Position numbers and translations under genes: made by a program. The notes under the pieces were generated by a model. The model saw only the letters and a list, made by a program, of their open reading frames with translations, had not been told where the DNA came from and ran no database searches. A stretch of DNA of 64,000 nt from an uncultured Planktomarina sp. (GTDB lineage Bacteria > Pseudomonadota > Alphaproteobacteria > Rhodobacterales > Rhodobacteraceae): the NCBI GenBank assembly GCA_905182535.1, contig CAJJBZ010000012.1, positions 109,366 through 173,365 of the forward strand. Direction: 5' to 3'. The stretch's first letter is position 1; every line of letters starts with the position of its first letter. This document shows positions 37,159-44,897 of this stretch, piece by piece.

Positions 37159-38592
37159 TCAGCTGATCCGCCAAAGGGGCATGCCATTTCCTATGCCCAT
37201 TTGCGATAAGGCTTGCGAGAAGCTGTCGACCAAGTCGTCATTGCGGCCATGCGGGAAGTGCCGCAATTCTTGGGTTACCATATTGAGATTGGGCTCATCG
37301 CGCACAAAGTAGACTTTGCCGGAGTTGATCTTATGCAGCTGTGCTTCCAGCCTTTGCATTTTAGAAAGCCCTCCGGTTGGAACCGAGTTTACAATGCAGC
37401 GGTTAGACAGATCTTCCCTCACCATTCGAATAAGATCGACCGCATGGTTGGCCGCCTCTATGCAGACGTATTGCGCCGAATGTGCAATCGCGTTTCGTAT
37501 TATGATGCTTTGCAGTTTCTCGCTGGTAACGCGGCAGCGATGTGCATCAATTAACACCAAGCGCCCATCTTCAAACCGGGCCCAAGTTGTAACTGCTGAG
37601 TAATCGGCAGTCGGCTTATCCGACAGCGCCGTATCCCAGCTTTGAAAGATTGTGGGAACAAGATCTATTTGGCTAAATTCATCTTTGCTGATGTATTTGA
37701 TCTTTCCAAAATCTATCGGGCAATCGTCCTCAACAAGGGGGTGTTGAAGATACTGCGCGCAAAACGCAGCGTCGCCCATTTCAGATTGCTTTTCGGATAA
37801 GAACTGCTCGGACATTCGGTTCGGTGTCAGCAGTTCACCTGCGGTGACCTCTTTGTGGCCGAAGATGCCCAAGTTGAACTGTGCCGGTTCATCAAAGCGG
37901 GCCGGCAGGCTCAGGACCGTCCAGGGGTGCGCTGGATCACGTGTTATATCTCCGCAAAGGTCATTGGGGCTTATGCGCTGCTGTATCAGAAGCATTTTGC
38001 CCGTCTGAGGGTTATCAAGGCGTGTGGTTACACTTTGCCTGAACACTTGGACTAAGTCGTCCTGACGGACCTCTGAGCGCATGTGTGCGGCCTGCAAGGG
38101 ATCATCTAGAATGATCCAGTCTGCACCAAGCCCGGTGAGTGCGCCACGAATGGATGTAAAGATGACTTGCCCACCCTGCGGTGTGCGCAAATTGGTGGCT
38201 TGCATCCTATCATTTTCCAAAACCGTATGAGGAAAGATCCGCTTATAGGCAGGATGAAGAAAGACCTTCTTTGTGGCGCGCGCCAGTGTTGTTGAGAGAT
38301 CATCGCCATAAGTCACAACAATGATTTTGGTCTTTGGGTTTTTGCCAAGTAGCCAGGGTATAAAGTAACTATTGGCCATGGAGGTCTTTAACGATCGGGG
38401 TGGGGCGTTGATAATCAAACGCCGACACTGTCCATGATACATCTCAAGCAAATGCTGGCTTATGGCGTGCAGATGCCACGGACACTCAAAGCCCTCTGTA
38501 TTATCGATCTTGGGAAACAGATGGGCGAAGAATAAACTTGGTGATTGGCGAAGCAGTGAATGGAGTTCGGCTTGATTGAGCTTACGTGTCAT
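37159..38592 (-). CDS. Phage-type terminase large subunit
   Basis: Terminase packages DNA into phage heads: an N-terminal ATPase and a C-terminal nuclease. The start at 38592 (MTRKLNQAELHSLL) gives 477 residues; an earlier in-frame ATG at 38619 is possible. Walker A is NAPPRSLKTSMAN, unusual but typical for this terminase group, Walker B is ADWIILDDPLQ, and the nuclease part has QSWDTALSDKPTADYSAVTTW and ...LIDAHRCRVTSEKL. No portal, capsid or tail gene is nearby, so its role here is unclear. Confidence 0.88.
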   Translation of the reverse strand: MTRKLNQAELHSLLRQSPSLFFAHLFPKIDNTEGFECPWHLHAISQHLLEMYHGQCRRLIINAPPRSLKTSMANSYFIPWLLGKNPKTKIIVVTYGDDLSTTLARATKKVFLHPAYKRIFPHTVLENDRMQATNLRTPQGGQVIFTSIRGALTGLGADWIILDDPLQAAHMRSEVRQDDLVQVFRQSVTTRLDNPQTGKMLLIQQRISPNDLCGDITRDPAHPWTVLSLPARFDEPAQFNLGIFGHKEVTAGELLTPNRMSEQFLSEKQSEMGDAAFCAQYLQHPLVEDDCPIDFGKIKYISKDEFSQIDLVPTIFQSWDTALSDKPTADYSAVTTWARFEDGRLVLIDAHRCRVTSEKLQSIIIRNAIAHSAQYVCIEAANHAVDLIRMVREDLSNRCIVNSVPTGGLSKMQRLEAQLHKINSGKVYFVRDEPNLNMVTQELRHFPHGRNDDLVDSFSQALSQMGIGNGMPLWRIS

Positions 38593-38970
38593 TGCTGCCC
38601 GCATCAAAACTGAGGCCAATCTTATCTAACTCCAACAGAAGTGCCCCATCGATCTGTTCAAGTTCTTCTGCTGTGCTTGTGTCATCTTCAGCTGTCCCTC
38701 CAAGTACGCCGAACAGTTGAACGATCAAGCGTTGTTGCCCGATACGCCCGTTGATGGCTGCGGTGGCAACCGCGGCGAGCAGCGCGCGCTGTTTGGTGAC
38801 GCAAACGACTTCACCATTTTTATTGACCATCACTTCCTCCTCAAGCTCTTGGCGTAAGTCGTCTGCGAGAGTTGGGGGGCGTTTGTTGTGCACTTTGGTG
38901 GCCGGCCTTTCGGATTGCCGGACTGGCCTTTTTTGAATTGGGTGTGCTTGGGTGGATTTTTATAACTCAT
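38582..38970 (-). CDS. DUF5681 protein, frameshifted
   Basis: From ATG 38970, which overlaps the methyltransferase stop as ATGA, the minus strand reads MSYKNPPKHTQFKKGQSGNP and then KGRPPK, the DUF5681 start. After that the frame breaks, and the rest (NKRPPTLADDLRQELEEEVM and NGEVVCVTKQRALLAAV) follows in another frame to 38582. One A missing from the AAA near 38895-38898 explains it; 389 bases plus one is 130 codons. DUF5681 genes commonly precede terminase genes, so it may be a small-terminase-like partner; this is inference. Confidence 0.7.
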
Positions 38971-40256
38971 GACCCACCTGCGTTGCTCAAGAGGCGATCA
39001 TCTTTGATCTCGTTGTAGCTTTTGCCAGATTGAACGTGAACGGCGTCCAAGTTGCACCGATCTTTAAGACGCTTAAGGGCCACATCGACAAATTTGGGCT
39101 CCAGTTCAATTCCAAGACAGCGCCTACTGACTTGCTCTGCGGCCAGACAGGTGGTGCCACTCCCCAAAAACGGATCGAGCACCCAGTCCCCGATTGAGGT
39201 ACAGTCCAAAAGAATGTCGGCGATAAGCTTGGTTGGCTTTACCGTAGGATGATCCACAAGATCCTCTGTTCTGGTTGGTCCAAAGCTGGTCACGCCATCA
39301 TATTGCCAGACATTTGTCCGGTAGCGGCCACTTGCTCCAAGGTTGATGTTGTTTTGGAAAGTTTTGACCCGGCTATAAACCGCAACCAACTCATGTTGCG
39401 AGCGGTAGAACGATCCCATCCCAGCATTTGTTTTGGCCCAGACACACAGGTTTTGCGCCATTAGGTGCAGCGCTTTTGCAGCTGCATTCAGATGATCCAT
39501 ATGGCGCCAATCCATACAGACGTAGAACAGGGCCGTTTCAGTGGTGAGCGGCATTGCTGATCGCAGAAAGGATGTAAGGAAACCCTCAAACTCTTCATCG
39601 CTCATCTCACCTGCGGCCATCGCAAAGGCCCCATGACCTTGACCTGTCCTGATATGGCCTTTGGTCGGCACATTATAAGGCGGGTCCGTCACGCAGACTT
39701 TGGCCAGAGGCTTTTCATCAAGGTCGCTCAAAGCTGATTGGGCAGATAAAGCATCAACGCAGGCAATGATGTGATTACCAACTCGCCATATATCACCAAG
39801 CTGGGTTACGGGATCGGCGGTATTCCAATCTTGCTCTGGCTCATCGATGAGTTCAAAATGGAGGATCTTATCAATCTCAGCCTGCTCAAAACCGGTAAAG
39901 CTGAGATCAATTTTGAACTCTAATAGCTGTTCAAGCTTTTGCTTTAAGCGCCCTTCATCCCAGGTGCTGTCTTGGGCCAGACGGTTAAGCGCCAATTCCA
40001 GTTCAATGAGCTGGGCGGGAGACGCCTCTGACACAACAATCGCATTGAGAGTTTCAACGCCGAGCTCTTGAGCCACGGCAAGCCGAAGATGGCCATCAAT
40101 GATGCGATGGTTCTCATCAACGACAATAGGCACAACAATTCCCTGTTCAGCAAACAGGTGCTTTGCTTTTTGAATTTGTCGTGGCGGGTGATGGCGAGGT
40201 GTTGAGTTTGAAGAACGAAGCTCCCCAAGACCCAACGAACAAGTGGTCAGCAGCAT
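38967..40256 (-). CDS. ParB-like domain fused to DNA methyltransferase
   Basis: The 429-residue protein begins with a ParB/sulfiredoxin-like nuclease domain (VVPIVVDENHRIIDGHLRLAVAQELG) and continues as an N6-adenine or N4-cytosine methyltransferase: DPPYNVPTKG is the catalytic motif IV, and DPFLGSGTTCLAAEQVSRRCLGIELEP is motif I near the C-terminus (beta-class order). Such fusions are common in prophages and mobile elements, where they protect or mark DNA. No matching restriction gene is seen. It is the first gene of the leftward element operon. Confidence 0.9.
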   Translation of the reverse strand: MLLTTCSLGLGELRSSNSTPRHHPPRQIQKAKHLFAEQGIVVPIVVDENHRIIDGHLRLAVAQELGVETLNAIVVSEASPAQLIELELALNRLAQDSTWDEGRLKQKLEQLLEFKIDLSFTGFEQAEIDKILHFELIDEPEQDWNTADPVTQLGDIWRVGNHIIACVDALSAQSALSDLDEKPLAKVCVTDPPYNVPTKGHIRTGQGHGAFAMAAGEMSDEEFEGFLTSFLRSAMPLTTETALFYVCMDWRHMDHLNAAAKALHLMAQNLCVWAKTNAGMGSFYRSQHELVAVYSRVKTFQNNINLGASGRYRTNVWQYDGVTSFGPTRTEDLVDHPTVKPTKLIADILLDCTSIGDWVLDPFLGSGTTCLAAEQVSRRCLGIELEPKFVDVALKRLKDRCNLDAVHVQSGKSYNEIKDDRLLSNAGGS

Positions 40257-40428
40257 GCTAACTCCTTCCGTTGAATTAGGACTTCAATATTGAAGCCAGC
40301 AACAAACCGAACTTGGTCATTCGGGCTACTGCTATGCTTTAATCATAACACCAATTCAGGTTCGGCTAAAGCAGTTATATTTTTTAAATAGTTGATATAA
40401 TTAAATAAAATGTTAATTCTGTTAACTA

Positions 40429-41073
40429 TCACTCGTCAGCCGGTACCGCAAAAACAATCAGGACTGCATAGTTCTTGCGATTGCACCCGCTTACCAGTGG
40501 AGGAGATTCGCCGGGCTTTAGAGGGAAAGCAGACCGGTCCGCATATTTTGGCGAGCAGGAACCGCTTTCACCTTCGGGCGTATATCTCGCAGACCGGCAT
40601 GGGCCATGTGTGACATCCCCAATGGTTTTATCATCTGTGAGTGACCAGGCTTGCTTGCCTTCCGCATCCGCCCCTTCAACTGTCAGAAGAGAAATATTCT
40701 CCTCACCGTTGGTCACGTAATACTGTCCCGCCGGAATAGGAAATTCTGGCGCTTTCATGATCAGGCCGTTCTCATCCAGCCACCAATCATCAATATCAAA
40801 CCGCCAACCCGAAGGAGCAATATTACCCGCTTTCTGCAAAGCCTGATAAAACCGCAACCACACACCGATCGGGCCTGGATCAACTTTCCAAAGGCCCCAA
40901 GTTTCCGCGCCAGTCCCTGACGTTGCACCTTCAGGAGCCAATGCCGCGATATACTGGGTTTGAATGCGGCGAATTTTTGTTTGTGCTGCTAAAGGAGCGG
41001 CAATGGATGAAACCAAAAAGCCAAACGCTGACGCGAGCCATTGGCGACGGGTGAAGTTGAAGGTGGGTTTCAT
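40429..41073 (-). CDS. Tat-exported protein of unknown function
   Basis: From ATG 41073 the product reads MKPTFNFTRRQWLASAFGFL, a twin-arginine signal with cleavage likely after PLAAQ. The 214-residue protein has no family I recognise. The mature part is rich in Trp and Gly, with GTGAETWGLWKVDPGPIGVW, WWLDENGLIMKAPEFPIPAG and YYVTNGEENISLL. The start at 41073 is preferred over 41205, because the extra residues do not resemble a leader. It lies alone between the methyltransferase and the right end of the element. Confidence 0.6.
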   Translation of the reverse strand: MKPTFNFTRRQWLASAFGFLVSSIAAPLAAQTKIRRIQTQYIAALAPEGATSGTGAETWGLWKVDPGPIGVWLRFYQALQKAGNIAPSGWRFDIDDWWLDENGLIMKAPEFPIPAGQYYVTNGEENISLLTVEGADAEGKQAWSLTDDKTIGDVTHGPCRSARYTPEGESGSCSPKYADRSAFPLKPGESPPLVSGCNRKNYAVLIVFAVPADE

Positions 41074-41175
41074 ATGCGTCTCGGTCTGATTGCTCACAGT
41101 TGATTTAAAAATAGCACGGCAATTATTTTTGGCAAATAGAGGGGGCAAATTGATGTGTGGTGGGAGGCCGCTTTT

Positions 41176-41202
41176 GGGGTTCGATTTCCTGTCTGTCCGC
41201 CA
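41176..41202 (+). repeat. Putative attR: imperfect copy of the tRNA-Arg 3' end
   Basis: GGGGTTCGA at the start and TGTCCGCCA at the end match the tRNA 3' end at 34706-34732, with seven differences in between. The distance of 6.47 kb encloses the recombinase-terminase-methyltransferase element and the Tat protein gene. Confidence 0.5.
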
Positions 41203-41256
41203 CATATACCTAATTAAGTAGCTGATTTTATTTATATTAATAATAAAACTAAATCC

Positions 41257-41280
41257 CTACCCACAACGCTACCCACAACG
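41257..41280 (+). repeat. Tandem 12-base repeat beside putative attR
   Basis: CTACCCACAACG occurs twice in tandem just right of the tRNA-like sequence. Short tandem repeats of this period are also present at the left end. They may be arm-type integrase sites left by an earlier integration; no integrase of the tyrosine type is seen. Confidence 0.55.
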
Positions 41281-41307
41281 AAACATCAGATCAAAACAGA
41301 GTTAATC

Positions 41308-41578
41308 AGGGGTTACTGTACCCAATCGTTACGGTTCAGCTGCAATCGGCGCCAGTGGGCCCCCCAATCATAGGGCCCCGCGTCTCGGACCACGGGCCTT
41401 TAGTATTAGCCTTGTAAATTCATTCGGGGGTAATTTTGTTCGGCTGCCATCTCTATTCACGCACCAATTTCAAGCTAAACCGTGCCGCTGCTCTCGCTGA
41501 GTGGCGTCAATTATTGAGCGCATAGATTTAGGCTGTGCTAGCAATCTGATGCGTGTTCTCATTAGTTTGACAGCTGCC
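41308..41578 (+). repeat. Direct repeat, copy 1, ending in an IS6 right-end fragment
   Basis: The segment begins GGGGTTACTGTACCCAATCG and ends with a 133-base piece of an IS6-family element (41446-41578) that encodes the last residues of the transposase (INFKLNRAAALAEWRQLLSA-like) and its terminal sequence GTTTGACAGCTGCC. A divergent copy lies at 50994-51257 in the same orientation. Ends are more alike than the middle. Confidence 0.65.
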
Positions 41579-41829
41579 TCCTTACGCTAAACTCTTAGGG
41601 TGGAGACCGGACGTTCGCTGCGGTTTGCATAGAGGCCCACTGTGCGGACTTAACTGCCATTGACCATTGCTCATTGAATGGCTGCTAATTTGCACAATTC
41701 GGACCTACCTCTATCCAAGTTACGCATTTGCAGTCTATTACTCCAAAAGACACCGATTTAAGTCGTAAACAGACAACTCCCTCCCAACAATTTGCGCGAA
41801 GCATTGCCTGAAAATGGAGAAGCCCAACT
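41579..41829. other. Gap before dddP
   Basis: About 250 bases between the IS fragment and dddP show no gene. The gene's ribosome-binding site is not strong (ATGGAGAAGCCC at 41815-41826 includes GGAGAAG, which is acceptable). A promoter is expected here but could not be fixed. Confidence 0.35.
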
Positions 41830-43170
41830 GTGAACCAACACCACCGCGATATACGTAAAATCGACCCGTCACGCGGCGCGACGCTTGGCGATGGCTCCCC
41901 AAATGACCAAAACCGGATCGAGATCGGGCCAACCCAACTTGTCATGCGCGAATGGGAAGCCGCAAACCTCACCCTCCCCAACCTTGCCAACATGCGCAGC
42001 TATCGGCACGCGCGGCTCACCCAACATATCGTGGATCGCGGATACGGCGGCCTGCTGATGTTCGACCCCCTCAACATCCGCTACGCCACCGACAGCACCA
42101 ACATGCAGCTTTGGAACACCCACAACCCGTTTCGCGCCGTGCTGCTGTGCGCGGACGGCTACATGGTCATCTGGGATTACAAAAACTCCCCCTTTCTCAG
42201 CACGTTCAACCCGCTCGTCAACGAACAACGCTTCGGTGCCGACCTGTTCTATTTCGACCGCGGTGACAAAGTCGACATCGCCGCCGACACCTTCGCCAAC
42301 GAAGTCCGCGTCCTGCTCGAAAACCACGCCCCCAACCACGCAAACCTCGCGGTCGACAAAATCATGTTGCACGGGTTGCGCGCGCTTGAGGCCCAAGGGT
42401 TCGACATCGAAGACGGCGAGGAAGTCACCGAAAAATCCCGCTCCATCAAAGGCCCTGACGAAATTCTCGCCATGCGCTGCGCCTCTCATGCTTGCGAAAC
42501 CAGTGTCAAAGCGATGGAAGATTTCGCCCGCGCAAATGTTGGTAATGGCAAAACATCAGAGGATCAAATTTGGGCCATCCTCCACGCAGAAAACATCAAT
42601 AGAGGTGGGGAATGGATTGAAACAAGACTGCTGTCATCAGGGCAACGTACAAATCCATGGTTTCAAGAATGTGGACCAAGAATTACGCAGCCAAACGAAA
42701 TCATTAGCTTTGATACTGACCTTGTCGGATCCTACGGCATCTGTGTTGATATCTCGAGAAGCTGGTGGATTGGGGATCAAAAGCCGCCACCGGATATGAT
42801 TTACGCGATGCAGCATTCCCACGAACACATCATGACAAACATGGAAATGCTGAAACCGGGGGTGATGATCCCCGAGCTGACGGCCAATTCGCATCGATTG
42901 GACGACAAGTTTCAGACGCAAAAATATGGTTGCCTAATGCACGGTGTCGGCCTGTGTGATGAATGGCCATTGGTTGCCTATCCGGATCAGGCCGTACCGG
43001 GCGCTTTCGACTATCCACTTGAGGCAGGAATGGTGCTTTGTGTCGAGGCTGCCGTTGGTGAAGTCGGCGGAAGTTTTACCATTAAGCTCGAAGACCAGGT
43101 TCTCATAACCGAAGACGGCTACGAGAACCTCACGAAGTACCCTTTCGATGCTGCTTTGATGGGTATGTAG
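41830..43170 (+). CDS. dddP: DMSP lyase DddP
   Basis: DddP splits dimethylsulfoniopropionate into dimethyl sulfide and acrylate in the cytoplasm. The 446-residue product is very like roseobacter DddP. It has the M24 metallopeptidase fold, and the metal ligands Asp295, Asp297, Asp307, His371, Glu406 and Glu421 fall on the same numbers as in the characterised Roseovarius-type enzyme; LNIRYATDSTNMQLWNTHNPF and FQECGPRI are further marks. The start is GTG 41830. The first 660 bases are rich in G and C with C-ending codons, the part from about 42490 to 42830 is much poorer, and the end is intermediate, which suggests recombination between alleles. It lies in an IS-rich region, without other ddd genes. 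Confidence 0.95.
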   Translation: MNQHHRDIRKIDPSRGATLGDGSPNDQNRIEIGPTQLVMREWEAANLTLPNLANMRSYRHARLTQHIVDRGYGGLLMFDPLNIRYATDSTNMQLWNTHNPFRAVLLCADGYMVIWDYKNSPFLSTFNPLVNEQRFGADLFYFDRGDKVDIAADTFANEVRVLLENHAPNHANLAVDKIMLHGLRALEAQGFDIEDGEEVTEKSRSIKGPDEILAMRCASHACETSVKAMEDFARANVGNGKTSEDQIWAILHAENINRGGEWIETRLLSSGQRTNPWFQECGPRITQPNEIISFDTDLVGSYGICVDISRSWWIGDQKPPPDMIYAMQHSHEHIMTNMEMLKPGVMIPELTANSHRLDDKFQTQKYGCLMHGVGLCDEWPLVAYPDQAVPGAFDYPLEAGMVLCVEAAVGEVGGSFTIKLEDQVLITEDGYENLTKYPFDAALMGM

Positions 43171-43326
43171 TCCGCAAAATCTGGCCGCCTCTAACTTTAC
43201 TTTTTCGACACCATCCAATCACGTGCGATGTCTGCTTTGGGTGTCATATCAGGGTGACTTTGTGGCTGGCAGCCAAAACTGGGCATTGACTGTGCTAATG
43301 CCTGAGGTCTGCTATGCGGGACAAAC

Positions 43327-43674
43327 CTACCGTTTCCCCGGCGGCACGTCTCGCAATCTCAAACTTATTTCATCAACCTGAGTACGTGTCCATTTTGAAT
43401 GTATTCGCACTGTGCTCGCTGGTTGGTTACTCAATCCAAGCCTAGGTTGATCACGGTGGGTGTTCTGTGGACGGATTGGTCGATGTGCAAAGCCACCGCC
43501 GCATGTTGCGCACACATTATGTAGAACCTTTTCAACACATTCTACACAATAGGTGCATTCGTAAGTACATATCCGCGCCTCCGATGAATCAGGTGGAAGG
43601 TCTTTGTCGCACCACTCACAGTTTGGTCCCGCAGCGACGTGGTAGGCGAGGTCTACGGTGTTGACGTAAGTCAT
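43327..43674 (-). CDS. DUF1272 cysteine-rich protein, N-terminus altered
   Basis: The core NCEWCDKDLPPDSSEARICTYECTYC and the following CATCGGGFAHRPIRPQ match DUF1272, a small zinc-ribbon-like family of unknown function with paired CXXC. The usual N-terminus (a few residues before NCE) is replaced by MTYVNTVDLAYHVAAG, which is encoded by the antisense of the IS6 fragment start. The C-terminal tail after PRPQN-like text also differs from the family and may run into junk. The gene was probably cut at its 5' end by the IS event. Confidence 0.65.
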   Translation of the reverse strand: MTYVNTVDLAYHVAAGPNCEWCDKDLPPDSSEARICTYECTYCVECVEKVLHNVCATCGGGFAHRPIRPQNTHRDQPRLGLSNQPASTVRIHSKWTRTQVDEISLRLRDVPPGKR

Positions 43675-44241
43675 GAAACGGTCCGGTTTTGGTGGAACCG
43701 CTTCGGGCCAATGTTTGCATCAGAGATTGCTAGGAAAAGACGTAACCAGGCACGCAGTCATTCTAATTGGCAGTGGCACTTTGATGAGGTCTTTGTGAAG
43801 ATCAACGGTGAACGGCACTACCTTTGGCGTGCTGTAGATCACGAAGGTGAAGTTCTGGAAAGTTATGTGAGTAAGCGTAGAGATCGCAAAGCCGCATTAA
43901 AATTCATAAGAAAATCAATGAAGCGCAATGGCCAACCTAAAATTATAGTAACGGACAAACTGCGTTCCTACCGCGCTGCGATGATGATCATAGGAAATGC
44001 TGACCGGCAAGAAACAGGTCGCTGGGTAAACAACAGAGCTGAGAATTCTCATTTACCGTTCAGGCGACGAGAGAGGGCGATGCTAAGGTTTCGCCGAGCG
44101 AAAACCTTGCAGAAATTCGTCTCCATCCACGCTTCAATCCAGAACCATTTTAACCAGGAACGCCATCTCTATTCACGCATCAATTTCAAGCTAAACCGTG
44201 CCGCTGCTCTCGCTGAGTGGCGTCAATTATTGAGCGCATAG
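43639..44241 (+). pseudogene. IS6-family transposase, lacks N-terminus
   Basis: The 200-residue frame has the DDE catalytic pattern: WQWHFDEVFVKINGERHYLWRAVDHEGEVLE (first Asp), IVTDKLRSYRAAM (second Asp), and the Glu in NNRAENSHLPFRRRERAM. The helix-turn-helix N-terminus of about 43 residues found in full copies (it survives in the fragment at 47038-47217) is absent. It is therefore most likely inactive in DNA binding. The ATG or GTG starts in the frame are incidental. Confidence 0.85.
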
Positions 44242-44252
44242 ATTTAGGCTTG
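43658..44252 (+). mobile_element. IS6-family insertion sequence, 5' truncated
   Basis: The segment encodes most of an IS6-family (IS26-like) transposase, from GVDVSHETVRFWWNRFGPMF through the DDE core to LAEWRQLLSA, stop at 44241, and continues for about ten bases. The first 43 or so residues and the left terminal repeat are missing; DUF1272 sequence takes their place. Fragments of related copies lie at 41446, 46885, 46981, 50745 and 51128. Confidence 0.85.
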
Positions 44253-44750
44253 CCAGCAATCTGATGCCAGCGCAAGGGCTTCGCGAGGTGTCTCAACACC
44301 TGCACGTTTTTGGCCAGTGTCACATTCAATCATCACATCGAGCGGACGCTCAGCTTCTCTTGCAGCATCCGAATAAGCAGCAAGTGAAAATAAGCTGTCG
44401 CTACACACCTTTAAAGGCACACGCCTTTGCAGCGACGCCAGTCGGCCAGATCGAGCTGCACCAATCAAATTGGTAGCTATAACAATGTCAGTAATGCCGT
44501 TATTTGCCATCACCTCAGCTTCTCCAAGCTTTTGACAAGTAATACCTTGAGCACCAGCTGCAATCTGCATTTTTGCTAGTAAAGGCGACTTATGAGTTTT
44601 TATGTGTGGCCGATTTTTTACCCCAGCATTGTCACATAAGGTCTGAGCACGTTTTATATTGCGGTCGACCACGTCAAGATCGATCACAGCACATGGTGTA
44701 CCAAAGTTTTCAATAATTGAGGTTTTAAGTGCAGAAATATTCCTATTCAT
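44244..44750 (-). pseudogene. Alanine racemase-like (D-threonine aldolase type) gene, 3' truncated
   Basis: The first 160 residues match fold-type III PLP enzymes of the D-threonine aldolase/DSD1 group: FGTPCAVIDLDVVDRNIKRAQ, then RPHIKTHKSPLLAKMQIAAG with the PLP-binding lysine, and QKLGEAEVMANNGITDIVIA. The family has about 370 residues; here the frame stops after EALALASDCWQA at the edge of the IS6 fragment. The C-terminal domain that completes the active site is missing, so the gene is inactive. Confidence 0.8.
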
Positions 44751-44897
44751 TTAATTTATCTATCCAAACTTAAGGTGAGTATACAGTTAAAGGTTTGGCT
44801 GCTGCGAGCCGCGGCCCGCGTGCCTTGAAAATCAGGTACTTGGTTCATGGTTCTTGGTCAAAGTGGTGCCTTCGAGTTCCACATGTTCGATTGGCTC

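Noticed and set aside
38967-40256. Restriction-modification system
   Set aside because: There is a methyltransferase domain, but no endonuclease gene is present; the ParB-like fusion and terminase neighbours point to a mobile-element enzyme.
41869-42799. Long frames of about 190-206 codons overlapping dddP on both strands
   Set aside because: They fall in the GC-rich part of dddP, are low in complexity (many Thr, Ser, Pro or Gly, Val) and match nothing. They follow from C-ending codons in the real gene.
43171-43326. Possible gene tail on the minus strand reading MTPKADIARDWMVSKK before a stop
   Set aside because: The stretch is too short, and the codons before it resemble no family I know, so a remnant cannot be supported.
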